64,000 bases of DNA from Nannocystis sp. (GTDB lineage Bacteria > Myxococcota_A > Polyangia > Nannocystales > Nannocystaceae). Shown here piece by piece: positions 1-10,830 of the stretch; the stretch's first letter is position 1, and each line of letters opens with the position of its first letter. The translations under genes and the position numbers were made by a program. The stretch covers positions 1 to 64,000 of the forward strand of contig JADJRG010000023.1 in NCBI GenBank assembly GCA_016712315.1, written 5' to 3'. The notes beneath the pieces were generated by a model that did not search any database, was not told where the DNA came from, and saw nothing but the letters and a program-made list of their open reading frames with translations.

Positions 1-2
1 CG

Positions 3-185
3 AGGAGGAGCAGCGCCGCCGCCGTCGCCACCGAGGAGAGCGCTGCATGTCGCCCTCCACGCGGCACCCTCCGGAGCCGATCACGCCGCAGAACGGACGC
101 GCGGAAGACGAAGCTGGACCGCGCCCGGCGCGAACGAGGCCGGCGCATGATCTTCGGAGAGAACAAGAACAAGCGCCGCCAGTGA
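3..185 (+). other. possible C-terminal tail of a truncated gene
   Basis: The frame starting at base 3 is open from the window edge to a TGA at 183-185 and encodes a very basic tail rich in Arg and Lys that ends with the residues GENKNKRRQ. A basic, charged C-terminus like this is plausible for a nucleic-acid-binding protein, but nothing recognisable precedes it and the neighbouring sequence is badly frame-disrupted. The call rests only on an open frame and composition, so it is weak. Confidence 0.2.
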
Positions 186-1849
186 ACTGGCGGATAGGTC
201 GTCAAGCGCGAACGGCCGGCGTCGCGCGCTAGAAGTGCGCCCGTGAGCCGCTTTGATGAGATGTCAATCGCCGAGCGGGATCACTCTACGTGCAGGATCG
301 ATGGGGCCGGATGTGAGGGATCGAGGAAAGCGTCGGCGTCGGCGCTTCCCATCGGGCGGATCCCAGGATCCGTCTCCAATATCTCCCCAAAACGGAGGTT
401 GAGAGGCGTCGACGAGCGTCGACAGCGTCGGCTCAAGAGACGCGCGAAAAATAAAACGATCCCGGGAGCTTGCGGCGAAAGGCGAAAGAGCGCGTTCAAG
501 GGGTTAACCAAGCTACCCGGGACCCTGTTTTGAGGCAGTAGCGCAGAGGAGGATCTTTCACCTCATGTCGAGGCGTTTGAGTGGCGGGGGCGAAGATCGC
601 GCCACACGCGGCCGCGGCCATTCTGCCACTGCCATCACGTAGGCGAACCATGCGGGGCGAAGAGCCACAACATCGACTGCTCGGCAGATCAGTAGGCAGC
701 GGGCGAGATCCGCTGTGACGGCACGGGCGCGACGAAGAGACAGCGCCCGCGCGCCAGCCCAGCCGCGCCGATCGCCCCCAGACCAGCGCGAGCTGGCCGC
801 CCATCTGTTGGGACGAGCGCTGGTTTGCGAAGGATCGGGGCCGCGATGGCGGCCGACACCACGGGCGCCACCATCGGTGAATCGTCAGGCTGATCTTTGG
901 GGCGAAAACTGGTGCGGTCGCTCTGGGCTTTGGTCGCGCGGTGATCGCAGCTCAGGGCGCTCGCAGCGGTGACGACGGCGGTCGCGCTTGATCGCGGCCG
1001 CGCAGCTCGAAGTGCAGCCCAGCGCGCGGTAGCTGCCGGATCATTGCTGCTCAGCCCGCCGATCATCGAATCGGCGATTAACAAAGATACGCAGCCAGAC
1101 CGTGTGAATGCGCTGGTCGAGGACGGCGAGGATTCGACGACCGGGGACGAAGTCCGGTAGAAGCTCGCTGACCGCAGCCGCGGGAGCGTGCGCACCGCAG
1201 GAAGCCGACGATCGGGTCCCAGGTGATCAGCTGGGCTCGCCGGGCTCAGCGCTGGCGCACCCGCGGCGACGCCGAGAACGAACTGGCGACCACGACCGTG
1301 AGCGCGACCCAGGCCGAGTAACCCTGGTCGCCGGCTCGCGCGGCGAACAAGGACGCCAGCCCGACCAGCGAGCAAGCGATGAGGCGCGACGGACAATCAA
1401 CCGCCTCACGCGACCGGGGCTGGCACAGGCTGCGCGCCCTCTCAAACTTCGTCATCGCGGATCCACCGCACTTTCTCGGCACGTCGGGTCCAGGGTATCG
1501 CGGACAGGTCTTCGCGCGTCGCCATGGAGTACGCCCAGGACGCGCATTGCCCGCAGCCCAAGCGGGCAGGCGATCCTCGACATGTACATTCAGGCAGGTC
1601 CGTGGTCACGCCGCCGCTCACGGCCCGCCCTCAGCCCCCGCCGCGGCCTCCTCCAGTCGATCACCACGCTGCATCGGCGACGCGGCCGCAGCCGGTCCCG
1701 GCACTTTTTGCGATCCACGACGAAGGCGCAGGATCGGCGCGGCGCTGCCCTTGCGTCCGCGCGCGGGAGCGCAGCCTCATTGCTCTGCCAGGCTTCGCCT
1801 GCGCCCTGCGCCGAGCCTGTCGTACTCCTTTACGCATTGACCTGCAGAA
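186..1849. other. no confident gene; frame-disrupted remains
   Basis: About 1.66 kb in which no frame on either strand stays open with a believable protein. The open stretches present are Arg/Pro/Ala-rich read-throughs of high-GC DNA. The one patch that looks like protein is a short membrane-like segment on the minus strand near 1246-1455, listed separately. I see no RNA gene, hairpin terminator or insertion sequence here. The neighbourhood (genes to the right broken by many single-base frame changes) suggests that real genes may be hidden by indels. Confidence 0.4.
1246..1455 (-). pseudogene. possible FUSC-like membrane protein fragment
   Basis: From an ATG at 1455 the minus strand reads about 70 residues containing two hydrophobic stretches separated by a short polar turn: LIACSLVGLASLFAA, then GYSAWVALTVVVASSF followed by an Arg-containing segment. 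The second stretch resembles the first membrane pair of FUSC/aromatic-acid-exporter proteins, where a Trp-ALTVVV pattern precedes an Arg-rich loop. The frame is lost immediately afterwards and I cannot follow the rest of the protein. The resemblance is by eye only. Confidence 0.2.
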
Positions 1850-3734
1850 ACGTTTTACCCCTGATTATCAACTTCACATCGCACCCGGATCGGGCTGTCG
1901 GCGCCTTCCTCGTCCTCCTCAGCGTCATCGCCTTCGACCTGCTCGCGAGATCATCGATACTGGCTGGCTCAAGTCGCGCGTCGTTAGCCAGCTCGGCGCG
2001 GGCTCAGCTTCGAGCGCATCGAGCTCCGCCTCTGGGACAGCGAGCTCCGCCTTCGACCTCGGATCGCCCCCAAGGACACCAGCAGCGCCGCCGCCTGCGC
2101 CTCCGCGATCTCGGCGTGCGTTGGAGCTGGCCGCTCCTCCTCCGCGGCCGCGCGTCGATTCAGCTCTCGGCTCGACGCCCGCCTCGGCCTGCGCCCCATG
2201 GTCGGTCTCTCCCGCCGATCACCCGCCTGCCGCCCCAGGCCGCTCGCTGGCCTCGGCCCGCTGCCGCTCCTTCACCCTCGCCGACAGCAGCCTCGGGATC
2301 GTCCTCCTGATCTCCGCCACGATCCCCCTCCTCACCGGCCTGCGCGCCACCCTACCGTCAAGGCGCGTGGGGCACCACCGATCGACGCCCTCACCGCTCG
2401 GATCGTCGCCCACAGCGCCGGGCGGCCTCCACGCCGTCAGGCGCCCTCTCCCCGTGCTCCCGCGAGGCGTTTCGCGGACACTGCGCTTAGCGCCTCTGGC
2501 CTCCCGCTGCGCCCCTTCCCCGATCTTTTTTAAAGGTCATCGGGATGGACTTCGGCGCTGAAAGCGCCCTCTCGCTCCACGGCCAGCTCACCGCCACCGC
2601 GCTGGCCGCCTCCGCGGCCTCCTCCAGCCCAACTTCTACGATCTTGAGCTGCTCGCCCCGCGAGCGCGTCCATCACCCCCCATAGCCGAGGCGATCTTCA
2701 GCAGCACGACCACCACCTCGGACGCGCCGATCCTCCTCGGTCGCCCCTCCACCCTAAAGGAGGCGCGCCGCGTATGACCCTCGACGACGCCTTTGAGGCA
2801 GACGCGTTGGATCTCATGAGCGAGATCAACCTCACCGGCTGAAAGCTCCGCCAGGACAGCCTCATGGGCCACGACGCGACCATAAAGCGGCCTCGGGGCT
2901 CGACCTCGCGCGGGGCGTCATCGGCCTTCACCGACGTCACTGCGCAAGACCGGCGGCACCGCCGAGAGCCGCCTATAGCCCGCAAATCGACCGCCTCGAG
3001 GTCATCTCGTCGAGACCAGCGTCACCGACGACACCATCGAGACGTTCAAGGCGATCATCCTCCACCGACCGCGCCTCACGCTCATCACCGGGCGGATCCC
3101 CAGCGAGAGCCAGCTCCGGATCGACCCGGAGTGGCAGACCAAGATCTCCACTCCCCTACCCCACCGACGGCGTGCAGATCGTCGACAGCCAGCTCGAGTA
3201 CCGCGACGAGACCACCAGCCCGCCCTCACGCTTCGTCGTCTCAGGCCTCCAGCTCACCGCCGCCAACCTCGGCCGCGCCGCACGCACCCCCACGCGCCGC
3301 GCCGCCACCATCAACGCCCGCGGCCTCGCGCCATGGGCGGCGGCCTCTTCGAGCTCAGCGCCTCCTTCGCCCAGCCAGCGCCCAGCTCGACGGCGGCTCC
3401 CGCCCTCGTGATCGACCCGGTCCAGCTCACCCGCTTCAACGGCCTCTTACGCAGCCACGTCGGCGTCGACGTCTCCAGCCGGCACCCTCGGCATGTTCGC
3501 CGTTATGGACATCCACGAGGGCCACCTCACCGGCGCCCTCACCCTGATCTCGCCGAAGTCGCGTCCTCGGCGTCGTCGAGGAGTTCATCCAGCACCCGAT
3601 CACCGGGCTCATCATCGAGCGCCGCCTCCGTCGGCTCCGCGGCCTCACCCTCCACGTCGACCTCCACGTCCGCGACAACCTCTTCCAAAGAGCTGCCGCG
3701 CGCCCTGCTCGCCGCCCTGCGCGAGGCCAAGTGA
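1850..3734 (+). pseudogene. AsmA/DUF748-like envelope protein, broken by many frame changes
   Basis: Reading across all three plus frames reveals pieces of one long protein. Near 1890-1940 there is a hydrophobic N-terminal anchor (FLVLLSVIAFDLLA), followed by a segment of the type LKSRVVSQLGAG and by ELRLWDSELRL, an AsmA-like start. Around 3170-3290 the piece VDSQLEYRDETTSPPSRF resembles the DUF748 signature of an acidic strand followed by an aromatic-Asp pair and prolines. Further pieces at 3333-3560 (GGGLFELSASFAQPAP, FAVMDIHEGHLTGALTLI) and a C-terminal tail ending at 3732-3734 return to the same frame as the start of that section. Proteins of this class span the periplasm and take part in phospholipid transport or outer-membrane homeostasis. 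At least five frame changes separate the pieces. Whether this is a dead gene or a mis-sequenced one cannot be decided here. Confidence 0.42.
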
Positions 3735-3824
3735 CCCGACAGGCGCGCCCGCGAGCCCCGCTGTCGCAGCCACGCCCCCGACTCGCCGCCTCGCCTCGCG
3801 CCATCCGTGATGTAATCCCCCGCG

Positions 3825-5179
3825 ATGCCCTCGACCCGCAGATCCGCCCCGCCGCGCGCCGAGCCGCCTCTCGTTCTCCTGCGCGTGTGCCTCGCCCTCG
3901 CCGCCTGTTCCGGGCGACGACAGCAGCGCCAGCGCCACACAGACCACCACCCTCAGCGCCACCACCACAGCCACCGCCGCCGCCCCCCTCACGACCGACG
4001 CCAGCACCGACGCTGGCACGATGGGCGGCACCGAGAGCACCAGCACCTCGGCCGGGACCGCCACGACCACGTCCTCCTCCTCGACCGATACTGACACCAA
4101 CACGGGCACCGGCGCCGATACTGACACCGACACTGGCGCTTCGACCACCGACCCTGGCACCACCACGGACGAGCCCACGACCACCGGCAAGCCCGCCTGC
4201 GAGGATCAGCCCGAGCTCTGTGACGGCCTCGACAACAACTGCAACGAGCTCTTCGACGAGGCTGCGACTGCACCCCGCCGGACCTCGACCTCACCGCCCT
4301 CGACGGATACACCGCCCGCGTCGTCCTCGAGGTAGGCAAAGACCTCGGCGCCTACGGCCGCCTCGGCGACGTCGAGCGCGCCCTCGGCCCTATTGGGAGC
4401 TCCCGGGCGAGGGCGTGCTCTTCACCCTCAACAACGCCGCCAACACCGCCGGCGGCGTCGGCCGCATGGATCACGACGGCAACTTCGCCGGCTGGGTCGT
4501 CGATCCCGCCGCGGGCCTGCTCCCGCCCAACCCCTACCTCGAGTACGCCTACGGCGGCGTCCTCTACAGCTGCACCACCGTCAACGGCAATTGGATCCAC
4601 AAGATCTCGCCCGACGGCCAAGTCCAGACCTTCGTCAGCCACGGCAATTGCGAGGGCCTGATCTACGGCGACCGCGGCGACGGCCAGCAGCGCCTCTACG
4701 CCAGCAATGGAGCGAGGGCAAGGTCTACGAGATCGGCGAAGACGCCTCACGCACCCTGCTCGCCAGCGATCTCTTCATCGTCGTCGACCTCGCGATCCCG
4801 CCGCCCACCAGCGCCCTTCAAGCCAGGGCTCTACGCGATCAACCAGACCGTCGAGGGCCTCCACCGGATCGCCACGGACAACAGCGTCACCCTCGATTAC
4901 CCCTACAGCCTCGGCTACGGCGTCGGCGAAGAGATCAGCTTCGCCGCCCCCAAGTCCGCCTTCCGCGACCACTTCTTTCACCTCTCCAACTCCCCAAAAT
5001 TCGGTCGTCCGCGTCGCTCCTGACTGGCACCTGGGAGCCGGTCATCACCGGCCCTAAGCTCCAGTTCGGCATCTTCAGCACCGGCGCCGTCTTCTCCAGC
5101 AACGGCGCCTTTTACTTCTTCACCAACGAAGACGAGGCTGATCATGCGCCTCCAAGCCTGCAACATCGCCGGCCAGTAG
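3825..5179 (+). pseudogene. MopE-motif propeller lipoprotein, multiply frameshifted
   Basis: From ATG 3825 the protein begins with a signal sequence ending in the lipobox LALAAC, so it would be an outer-membrane or surface lipoprotein. The next frame gives a Thr/Ser/Asp/Gly linker (about 3915-4190), then the Cys motif ELCDGLDNNCNELFDE, which is the repeat seen in MopE-type putative metal-binding proteins. The rest, from about 4395 to 5179, is a beta-propeller-like domain with blades such as FTLNNAANTAGGVGRMDHDG and HKISPDGQVQTF, ending in ACNIAGQ and TAG at 5177-5179. The pieces lie in different frames with changes near 3917, 4265, 4390, 4707, 4820 and 4995-5010. Each piece is well conserved in character, so sequencing indels are as likely as decay. 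It resembles the other propeller lipoproteins of the window. Confidence 0.65.
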
Positions 5180-5243
5180 CGCCCGCTCCACCGGGAGATC
5201 CCGCTCGCTGCACGATCACGGAGCGAACCCGCGCCCCTGCCGC

Positions 5244-7352
5244 CTACTCCGGCTCGTAGCGCAGCTCTAGCACCGTCTGCCCCAGCGGCCGCGTGTCTTT
5301 CTTCGTCGGATCCGCCGCCGCCGCACGTTCACCGCCCCCTCGATCTCGATCCGGCCCGCCCCTGCGCCCCCCACCGCGATCCAGTGCGTCGACGGCTGCC
5401 CCGTCACCGCCACCGTCCGCGCCTCCGGATCGCTACGAAGCGTCACCAGACCCGCCCGCGGCGGCGGGTTCGCCAGCGTCACCCCCACCCGCCCTGGCCC
5501 CGCCGGAAATTCAGCGCGAGCCAGCCCCGTCGTCCACGCCCCCCGGCCGAGTCCCTTGTAAATTTCTCCGGCCCATAGAACCCAGAGAACACCACCCCCC
5601 GCGCCGCCGCCTCCCGCGGCAGCCCCGGGCTCCACGTATACGCCGGCGTCTTAAACAGCGGCCCCTCATTCCACGCCCCGTACATCCTCGCCGACAGCGC
5701 CCTGTGGTCCCTTCGCCGCCGTGATCGTCTTGTCAAAGCTGATCTGCGCCGCGCACAGGCTCGCGCAGCCGGTCGGCGTCCGCAGCACCTGCGGCCCCGC
5801 CGCCAGCGTCGACCGCAGCCGCACCACCTCCTCCACCGTCACCGTCACCGTCAGCGGCGCCACCTCTCCTGCGGCACCACCAGCGCCAGCCCCAGCCCCT
5901 CCGCCGACGGCTGCGCCCACAGCGTCACCGCCGGTCCCAGCCACGCGAAGCGCTCCCTCCCCGATCGATCTCCGCCCGGCTCACCCTCCCCGTCAGCACC
6001 GCCCCTCCACCACCCATTCCCGGACAAAGCGCCGCTGCGACAGATCCCACGCCTCCTGCGGAAACTCCTCAAAGATCCGCGCCGTCACCGTCGCCCCCGG
6101 CAGCGGCTCGATCGCCGTCATCGACAAGAAAGGCCTCGTCAACGTCGGCCCGAGCCGCCCCAGCTCGCGCTCATCCACCGCCGGCCGCCCCAGCGCCCCT
6201 GTCATCGACCACAGCCGCGGGAACGAGAACGCCCCGTGCGTATACACCACCGCCTGCGCGTCGCCCTCCGGCCGCGACACCGCCCGCAGCGCCGCCACGA
6301 TCGGCAGCGGCGTCGTGCACGCTCCACACCGCAAGCGCCGCCAGCCACGCCGAGGCCCCCGCGCCGACAAAGAGCATCCCCACCCCCGCCACGCGCCCCA
6401 GCCGCGCCGCCGCGATCGCCACCAGCGGCGCACAAACCGCCGCCAGCGGCACCTGATAGCGCGGGTGCGTCGGCACGTGCCACAGCAGCAGCGTCGCCAG
6501 CGTCGCCGCCAGCACCAACCCCGCCGCCGCCGCCCACCGCCAGCGCCGCCGCGCCAACAAACCTAGCCCGATCCCCGTCGCCAGCGCCCAGATCCCCGTC
6601 GCCCACACCCCGCCCAGCCCCCGCACCAACCCCAGGTCCCCGAGCTCCTCCGGCCACCCCGCGCGGGCCCGCTCATTCGCCCCATAATGCTCCGACATCG
6701 CCCGAAGCAGCCGCGCCAGCGACCCTGTGTCGATCACCACCGCCGCCGCCACCGCCGCCCCGATCCCGCCGGCCAGCGCCAGATCTTTGCATAACGCCCG
6801 AGGCTGCCCCCGCAGCCACACAACCGCGCACAGCCCCAGCGCCGCCAACACCGGCGCGAGCTGCGGCCGCGTCAGCCCCGCCCACACCAGCGCGATCCAC
6901 CCGAGCCGCGCCCCCCAGCGCGACCCGTGCGCCCAGCCCGCCACCGCCGCCAGCGCCAGCGCCACCGCCGGCGTGCTCGCCAACGCCCGCGGCGCATGAA
7001 ACCACACCGTCGGCACGAACGCGTGCAGCGTCGCCGCCGCCAGCGCCACCGGCCGCGGCACCACCCGCGCCAGCAGCCACGCCAGCAGCACGAAGCTCGC
7101 CGCCGAAGCCGCGCACGACAGCAGCTCCAGCGTCCGCAGCGGATCGCCCACCAGCGGACGCAGCAGCAAACCCAGCCCGATCCACCCCGGGAACCCCGGC
7201 GGATGCGGCCGGTGCGCCGGCACATCGAAGTCCAGCAGCGCGCTCGCGAAGATCGCCTCGTCCTGCTCCCACGGCCCATCGGGAAGCGCCGCCACGCGCG
7301 TCAGCGCGACCAGCGCAGCGCCACCGCCAAGGGACCAGGACCAAGCCCGCAC
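5244..7352 (-). pseudogene. GT-C type membrane glycosyltransferase, frameshifted
   Basis: From ATG 7352 about 340 residues read cleanly: a multi-span membrane protein with the first periplasmic loop motif WEQDEAIFAS and HPPGFPGW, typical of the ArnT/PMT (GT-C) superfamily in which acidic residues of the first loop act in catalysis with a lipid-linked sugar donor. About ten hydrophobic segments follow. Near 6320 the frame changes, and the soluble C-terminal part (for example SFPRLWSMTGALGRPAVDE, then FAWLGPAVTLW, MYGAWNEGPLFKTPAY, GRVGVTLANPPP) is spread over four more frames down to a stop at 5244, where the protein ends with LELRYEPE. The orientation opposes the lipoprotein genes on both sides. 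The N-terminal half is a safe family call; the sugar and acceptor are unknown. Multiple indels point to consensus error or a decayed gene. Confidence 0.65.
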
Positions 7353-7520
7353 CGGCGCACTCTAGTCGGCTCTCGCCCCGGTGTCGTCGATTTTCGCGCC
7401 TCACTCGCCGCGCGGCGGCGCTCGCCCGCGCTCCCGCGCGAGCCCGAGAGGGGGTTGACGATCGCTCCTCATCCCGACAACCTGGGTCTTCCACCCGTTG
7501 ATCTGAGGAGAACCCCCCCT
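7353..7520 (+). promoter_or_regulatory. intergenic region with ribosome binding site for the 7521 lipoprotein
   Basis: This divergent gap of 168 bases separates the glycosyltransferase start at 7352 from the lipoprotein start at 7521 and should hold both promoters. A clear purine-rich ribosome binding site, GAGGAG at 7505-7510, lies ten bases before ATG 7521 and fixes that start. I cannot identify a convincing -35/-10 pair. Confidence 0.4.
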
Positions 7521-9049
7521 ATGCGCCGCCCCACCCCCCCGCAGATCCGCCCCGCCGCATCCGACCTGCTCGCCCTGCTCGCCCTGCTCGCCCTGCCCCT
7601 CGCCTGCGGCGACGACGCCGCCACCAGCGACACCGCCGGCACCACCGTCGAGACAGCCACCACCGCGGTCACCACCGCCACCACCACCGCCGCCACCCAG
7701 GGCAGCGGCAGCATGAGCGACTCGGACGCCACCCAGAGCGGCAGCGCCACCGACTCCGACTCCAACGCCACCACCCAGGGGGAGAGCGACAGCGACCCCA
7801 GCGAGACCACCGCCGTCGCCACTGACAGCGACGCGACCACCGACGCGACCACCGACGCGACCACCGACGCGGTCACCACCGGCGACACCGACTCAGGCAC
7901 CACCGGGGATAGTGACAGTGACTCTGACACCGGCGTCGACTGCGAGGCCAAGTGCGGCAACAGCGAGTGGAGCTACGTCTGGGTCGCCAATTCTGGCGAG
8001 CACACCGTCTCCAAGCTCGACACCCGCACCATGATCGAGGAGGCCCGCTATCGCACCCGCCCGGACGGCAGCGGCAGCCCCTCCCGCACCAGCGTCAGCA
8101 TCGACGGCCGCGCCGTCGCCATCGCCAACCGCTTCGGCGGCCTCACCAAGATCTGGGCCCGCAAGGCCGACTGCGTCGACAAGAACAACAACGGCCAGAT
8201 CGACACCTCCACCGGCAAGAACGACGTCCTCCCCTTCGCCAACGACGAGTGCATCGCCTGGCACAACCCTTTCAGCAGGTCACCGTCCAGCGCCCCGTCG
8301 CCTGGACCTCCGGCGTCTACAACCTCGGGACCTGCCAATACGACGAGCAAAAGATCTGGACGCTCACCGCCAAAGACGGCCTTCAACCCGGCCAGTGCGG
8401 CGTCGCCGGGATCTGGGTGCACCGCGTCAACGGCGACACCGGCGTCGTCGAGGACTCCGTCGAGATCCCGCAAAACATCCTCTCCTGCACCTTTGGCAAC
8501 AGCAGCTGGGGCTTTGGCGCCTACGGCGCCGCCGTCGACCCGCAGAACAACCTCTGGTTCTACGTCTTCGGCCAGGGCAAGATCGCCCGCGTCGACCACG
8601 AGACCCTCGCCTACGAGGTCTTTAACGGCGGCTCCTACGGCATCACCGTCGACTCCAAGGGCCGCGTCTGGGACGACAGCCCGCGCCGCTTCGACTACCA
8701 GACCAAGACCTGGGCCAACGTGATCGGCAACATCCCCGGAAACGGCGGCTCTGGCGTCGCTGAGGACCTCGAGGGGCGGATCTGGAGCGCCACCACCGGC
8801 GGCGTTGGTTGGGTCAATTCCGACACCATGGTGGTCGGCGACATCATCCCCTTGCCCGGCAACAACATCTACCGCGGCATCGCCGTCGACGTCGACGGCT
8901 TCATCTGGGCGATCCAGCTCGGCGGCAACGCGGCCTACCGCATCGACCCCGACACCTACGAGACCGCCTTCTACGACGGCCTCAACGCCCCCTACACCTA
9001 CAGCGACATGAGCGGCGGCCAGATCAGCCAGGTCATCTGCCCCCAATAG
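7521..9049 (+). CDS. beta-propeller (Vgb/NHL-like) lipoprotein, one frameshift near 8270
   Basis: Signal peptide with lipobox LPLAC, then GDDAATSD and a Thr/Ser/Asp linker of roughly 100 residues including tandem copies of a four-residue unit. The remainder is a propeller with the blade signature VWVANSGEHTVSKLD, the phrase PSRTSV and later blades such as YGITVDSKGRVWD and RGIAVDVDGFIWAI; it ends with PYTYSDMSG before the C-terminus. Residues 1-251 are in the frame of ATG 7521 and the rest is in the next frame, so one base is missing or extra near 8265-8275 (after the residues AWHNP). Members of this group act as exported, lipid-anchored proteins, possibly ligand-binding or lyase-like, but no function is established. 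It is paralogous to the genes at 28665 and 43509. It converges on the minus-strand gene ending at 9095. Confidence 0.8.
7833..7868 (+). repeat. three tandem 12-bp units in lipoprotein linker
   Basis: Three exact copies of GCGACCACCGAC follow one another and encode Ala-Thr-Thr-Asp repeats in the linker of the lipoprotein. Such in-frame repeats can change in number by slippage without breaking the gene and would lengthen or shorten the stalk between the lipid anchor and the propeller. Confidence 0.85.
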
Positions 9050-9094
9050 CCCGCGCTATCACCATAGGCCCAAAAACACCCCCGCGGGCGCGCG

Positions 9095-10284
9095 TCAGCG
9101 CCCGCGCCGTCGGCGTCGTCGGCCCGCCGCGATCGCGCTCACGATCACCACCGCGGCCACCGCAGACAACCCACCGACCACCCCCACACCATCGCCGCCG
9201 CTCGCTCCCGCCGCCTCGCCCGTGCCCGGGCCGGTCGCGCCCGCCGCCGCATCAGCCACCGCCATCGCTGTCTCGCTCGTCGTCCCGGTCGCCCCCTCCG
9301 TCCCCGTCGTCCCCGTCGCCTCCGACGCCTCCGCCGCCCCCGTCGTCCCCGTCGCCCCCCGTCGTCTCCGTCGTCCCCTGCGCGCTCTCCTCGGCGATCG
9401 CGATCACCCCCGCCACCGTCGTCTCCGCGCGGTCTGTCCCATCGAGCTCGCTCGCCGCCCCCGTCCGTCCCGGTCGTCCCGGTCGTCCCGGTCGCCCCGG
9501 TCTCTCCCTCCTCCTCCTCCGCGAATTCCGGCAGCCGCGGCGCTGGCGGCGGCGTCACCGGCTGACGCACCAGCCACTTCGCGTGCGTCGCCACGTACTT
9601 GGCGATCTTCGCCGGCTTCAGCGGCTTGAAGGGCAGCGGCGGCCGCCGCGTATGCGCGAGCGGCAGCGTCTGCGTGGTCCCATCGGCGAAGGAGTAGGTG
9701 TCGGTGTCGACCACCGCCGTGATCCCGCCCTCCGCGTCGAGTCGCAGCACCCGCACCACCTCATCCACCTGCTGGAGCGGCGATCGCTTGTCCGCGTACA
9801 GCGGCGTGTCGAGGAACTGGAACGACGACCCCGCGCGAAAGAGCCGCGAATCGCCCTCGAAGAAGCCGCGCAGCCCCTCCAGCGACATCGCGTCCAGATC
9901 GATCGTCGCCGCCACCTCGCGCGCCAGCGCGTAGATGCTCGACCCCTGGCACGACTGATTGCCGCCGATCCACGACGCCAGCGGCCCGTCGCGGAGCACC
10001 AGGTAGTTCGGCCGCGCCGCCAATTCATCCTGGTCGTAGAAGTAGAGCGTCGCCCCATCCAGCGCCGCCAGCGCGCTCGTGCAGTACGCCGGGAAAATAA
10101 AGAAGACATGCTCCGCGAAGCGATCGACCCCCGCGATCTCCACCCGCGCCCCGATCTCCCGCCCCCACAGCTCCTCCTCCGGCATGACGTCGCCGCGGGC
10201 CTCCCACACGCCTGCGCAGAGGCACAGCCCCAGCGCGACCGCGACCCTCGCGGACCCCCGCGCGCTGCCCGTTCCTCGCCGCAT
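9095..10284 (-). CDS. exported protein with C-terminal membrane anchor and Arg tail (frameshift in linker)
   Basis: ATG 10284 begins a signal peptide (ARVAVALGLCLCAGVWEARG) followed by a compact domain of about 240 residues that I do not recognise, containing FFIFPAYCTSAL and QVDEVVRVLRLDAEGG. After the acidic stretch EFAEEEEGETGATGTTG the open frame turns into an implausible Arg-rich run, while another frame carries a Thr/Gly-rich linker, then a hydrophobic segment VVGGLSAVAAVVIVSAIAAG and the tail RRRRRRGR before TGA at 9095-9097. The natural product is therefore probably linker plus transmembrane segment plus Arg tail, the layout used by myxobacterial C-terminal sorting signals, although the usual Cys of MYXO-CTERM is not visible. 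One or more indels lie between about 9250 and 9480 in GC-rich repetitive DNA. Confidence 0.6.
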
Positions 10285-10343
10285 CGGCCGCCATCCTAGC
10301 AGGGCCCGCCGCGCCGCGGATCAGCCGCTCACCGCCTCACGAG

Positions 10344-10820
10344 TCACGCGCGCCGCGAGAAGGGCGCCTCGCGCCACATCCGCGCCGCCAGCAGCAGCGG
10401 CACCAGCAGATACGGCCCGTTGAACGCGAAGAACAGCCCCAGCCGCTCGGGCGGGGTCCCCGACGTCAGGTCCCAGGCGATGAACTCGCTCACCCCCACG
10501 ATCATCGCCCCCGCGTAGAGCAGCGCCAGCGGCCGGATCTCCTCCCATCCCTTCACAAAGGCCACCACCAGCGCCGCTGTGATCGGCGCGAACACGAAGC
10601 CCGAGATATACAGCCGCACCTGCAGCGTCTGCGGGTTTGAGGCGAAGTAGTGGTCGCCCACCAGCGCCGCGTAGGTCGCGTTCGGATCGAAGCCCGCCGG
10701 CCTGATCGCCAGCGCGTGCAGCGCGTCCGAGAGCAACGACGACGCCGTAAACAGCGCGAACGCGACCACGAAGAGCAGGTCGCCGCGGCGCTGCGAGAGC
10801 GGGATGATCGGGCCAGACAT
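10344..10820 (-). CDS. EXPERA-like four-helix membrane protein
   Basis: About 158 residues with four hydrophobic segments: DLLFVVAFALFTASSLL, LYISGFVFAPITAALVVAF, ALLYAGAMIVGVSEFIAW and GPYLLVPLLLAARM. The pattern of a Tyr and acidic residue after the first helix and a conserved acidic residue with Trp in the third helix resembles the EXPERA fold shared by emopamil-binding/sterol isomerase and TMEM97-like proteins. The assignment is by pattern only. I chose ATG 10820 over an upstream in-frame start at 10841 because the shorter start leaves ten bases to the stop of gshB (10831), suggesting the two genes are co-transcribed. A helix-rich membrane protein of unknown role is the fallback description. 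Confidence 0.5.
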   Translation of the reverse strand: MSGPIIPLSQRRGDLLFVVAFALFTASSLLSDALHALAIRPAGFDPNATYAALVGDHYFASNPQTLQVRLYISGFVFAPITAALVVAFVKGWEEIRPLALLYAGAMIVGVSEFIAWDLTSGTPPERLGLFFAFNGPYLLVPLLLAARMWREAPFSRRA

Positions 10821-10830
10821 CGCGCCCAAG

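Noticed and set aside
1108..2310. Plus-strand open frame of 400 residues in the left end
   Set aside because: It is Arg/Ser/Pro-rich with no conserved stretch except for a short hydrophobic piece near 1890-1940 that belongs to the AsmA-like remains; the frame as a whole is not a protein.
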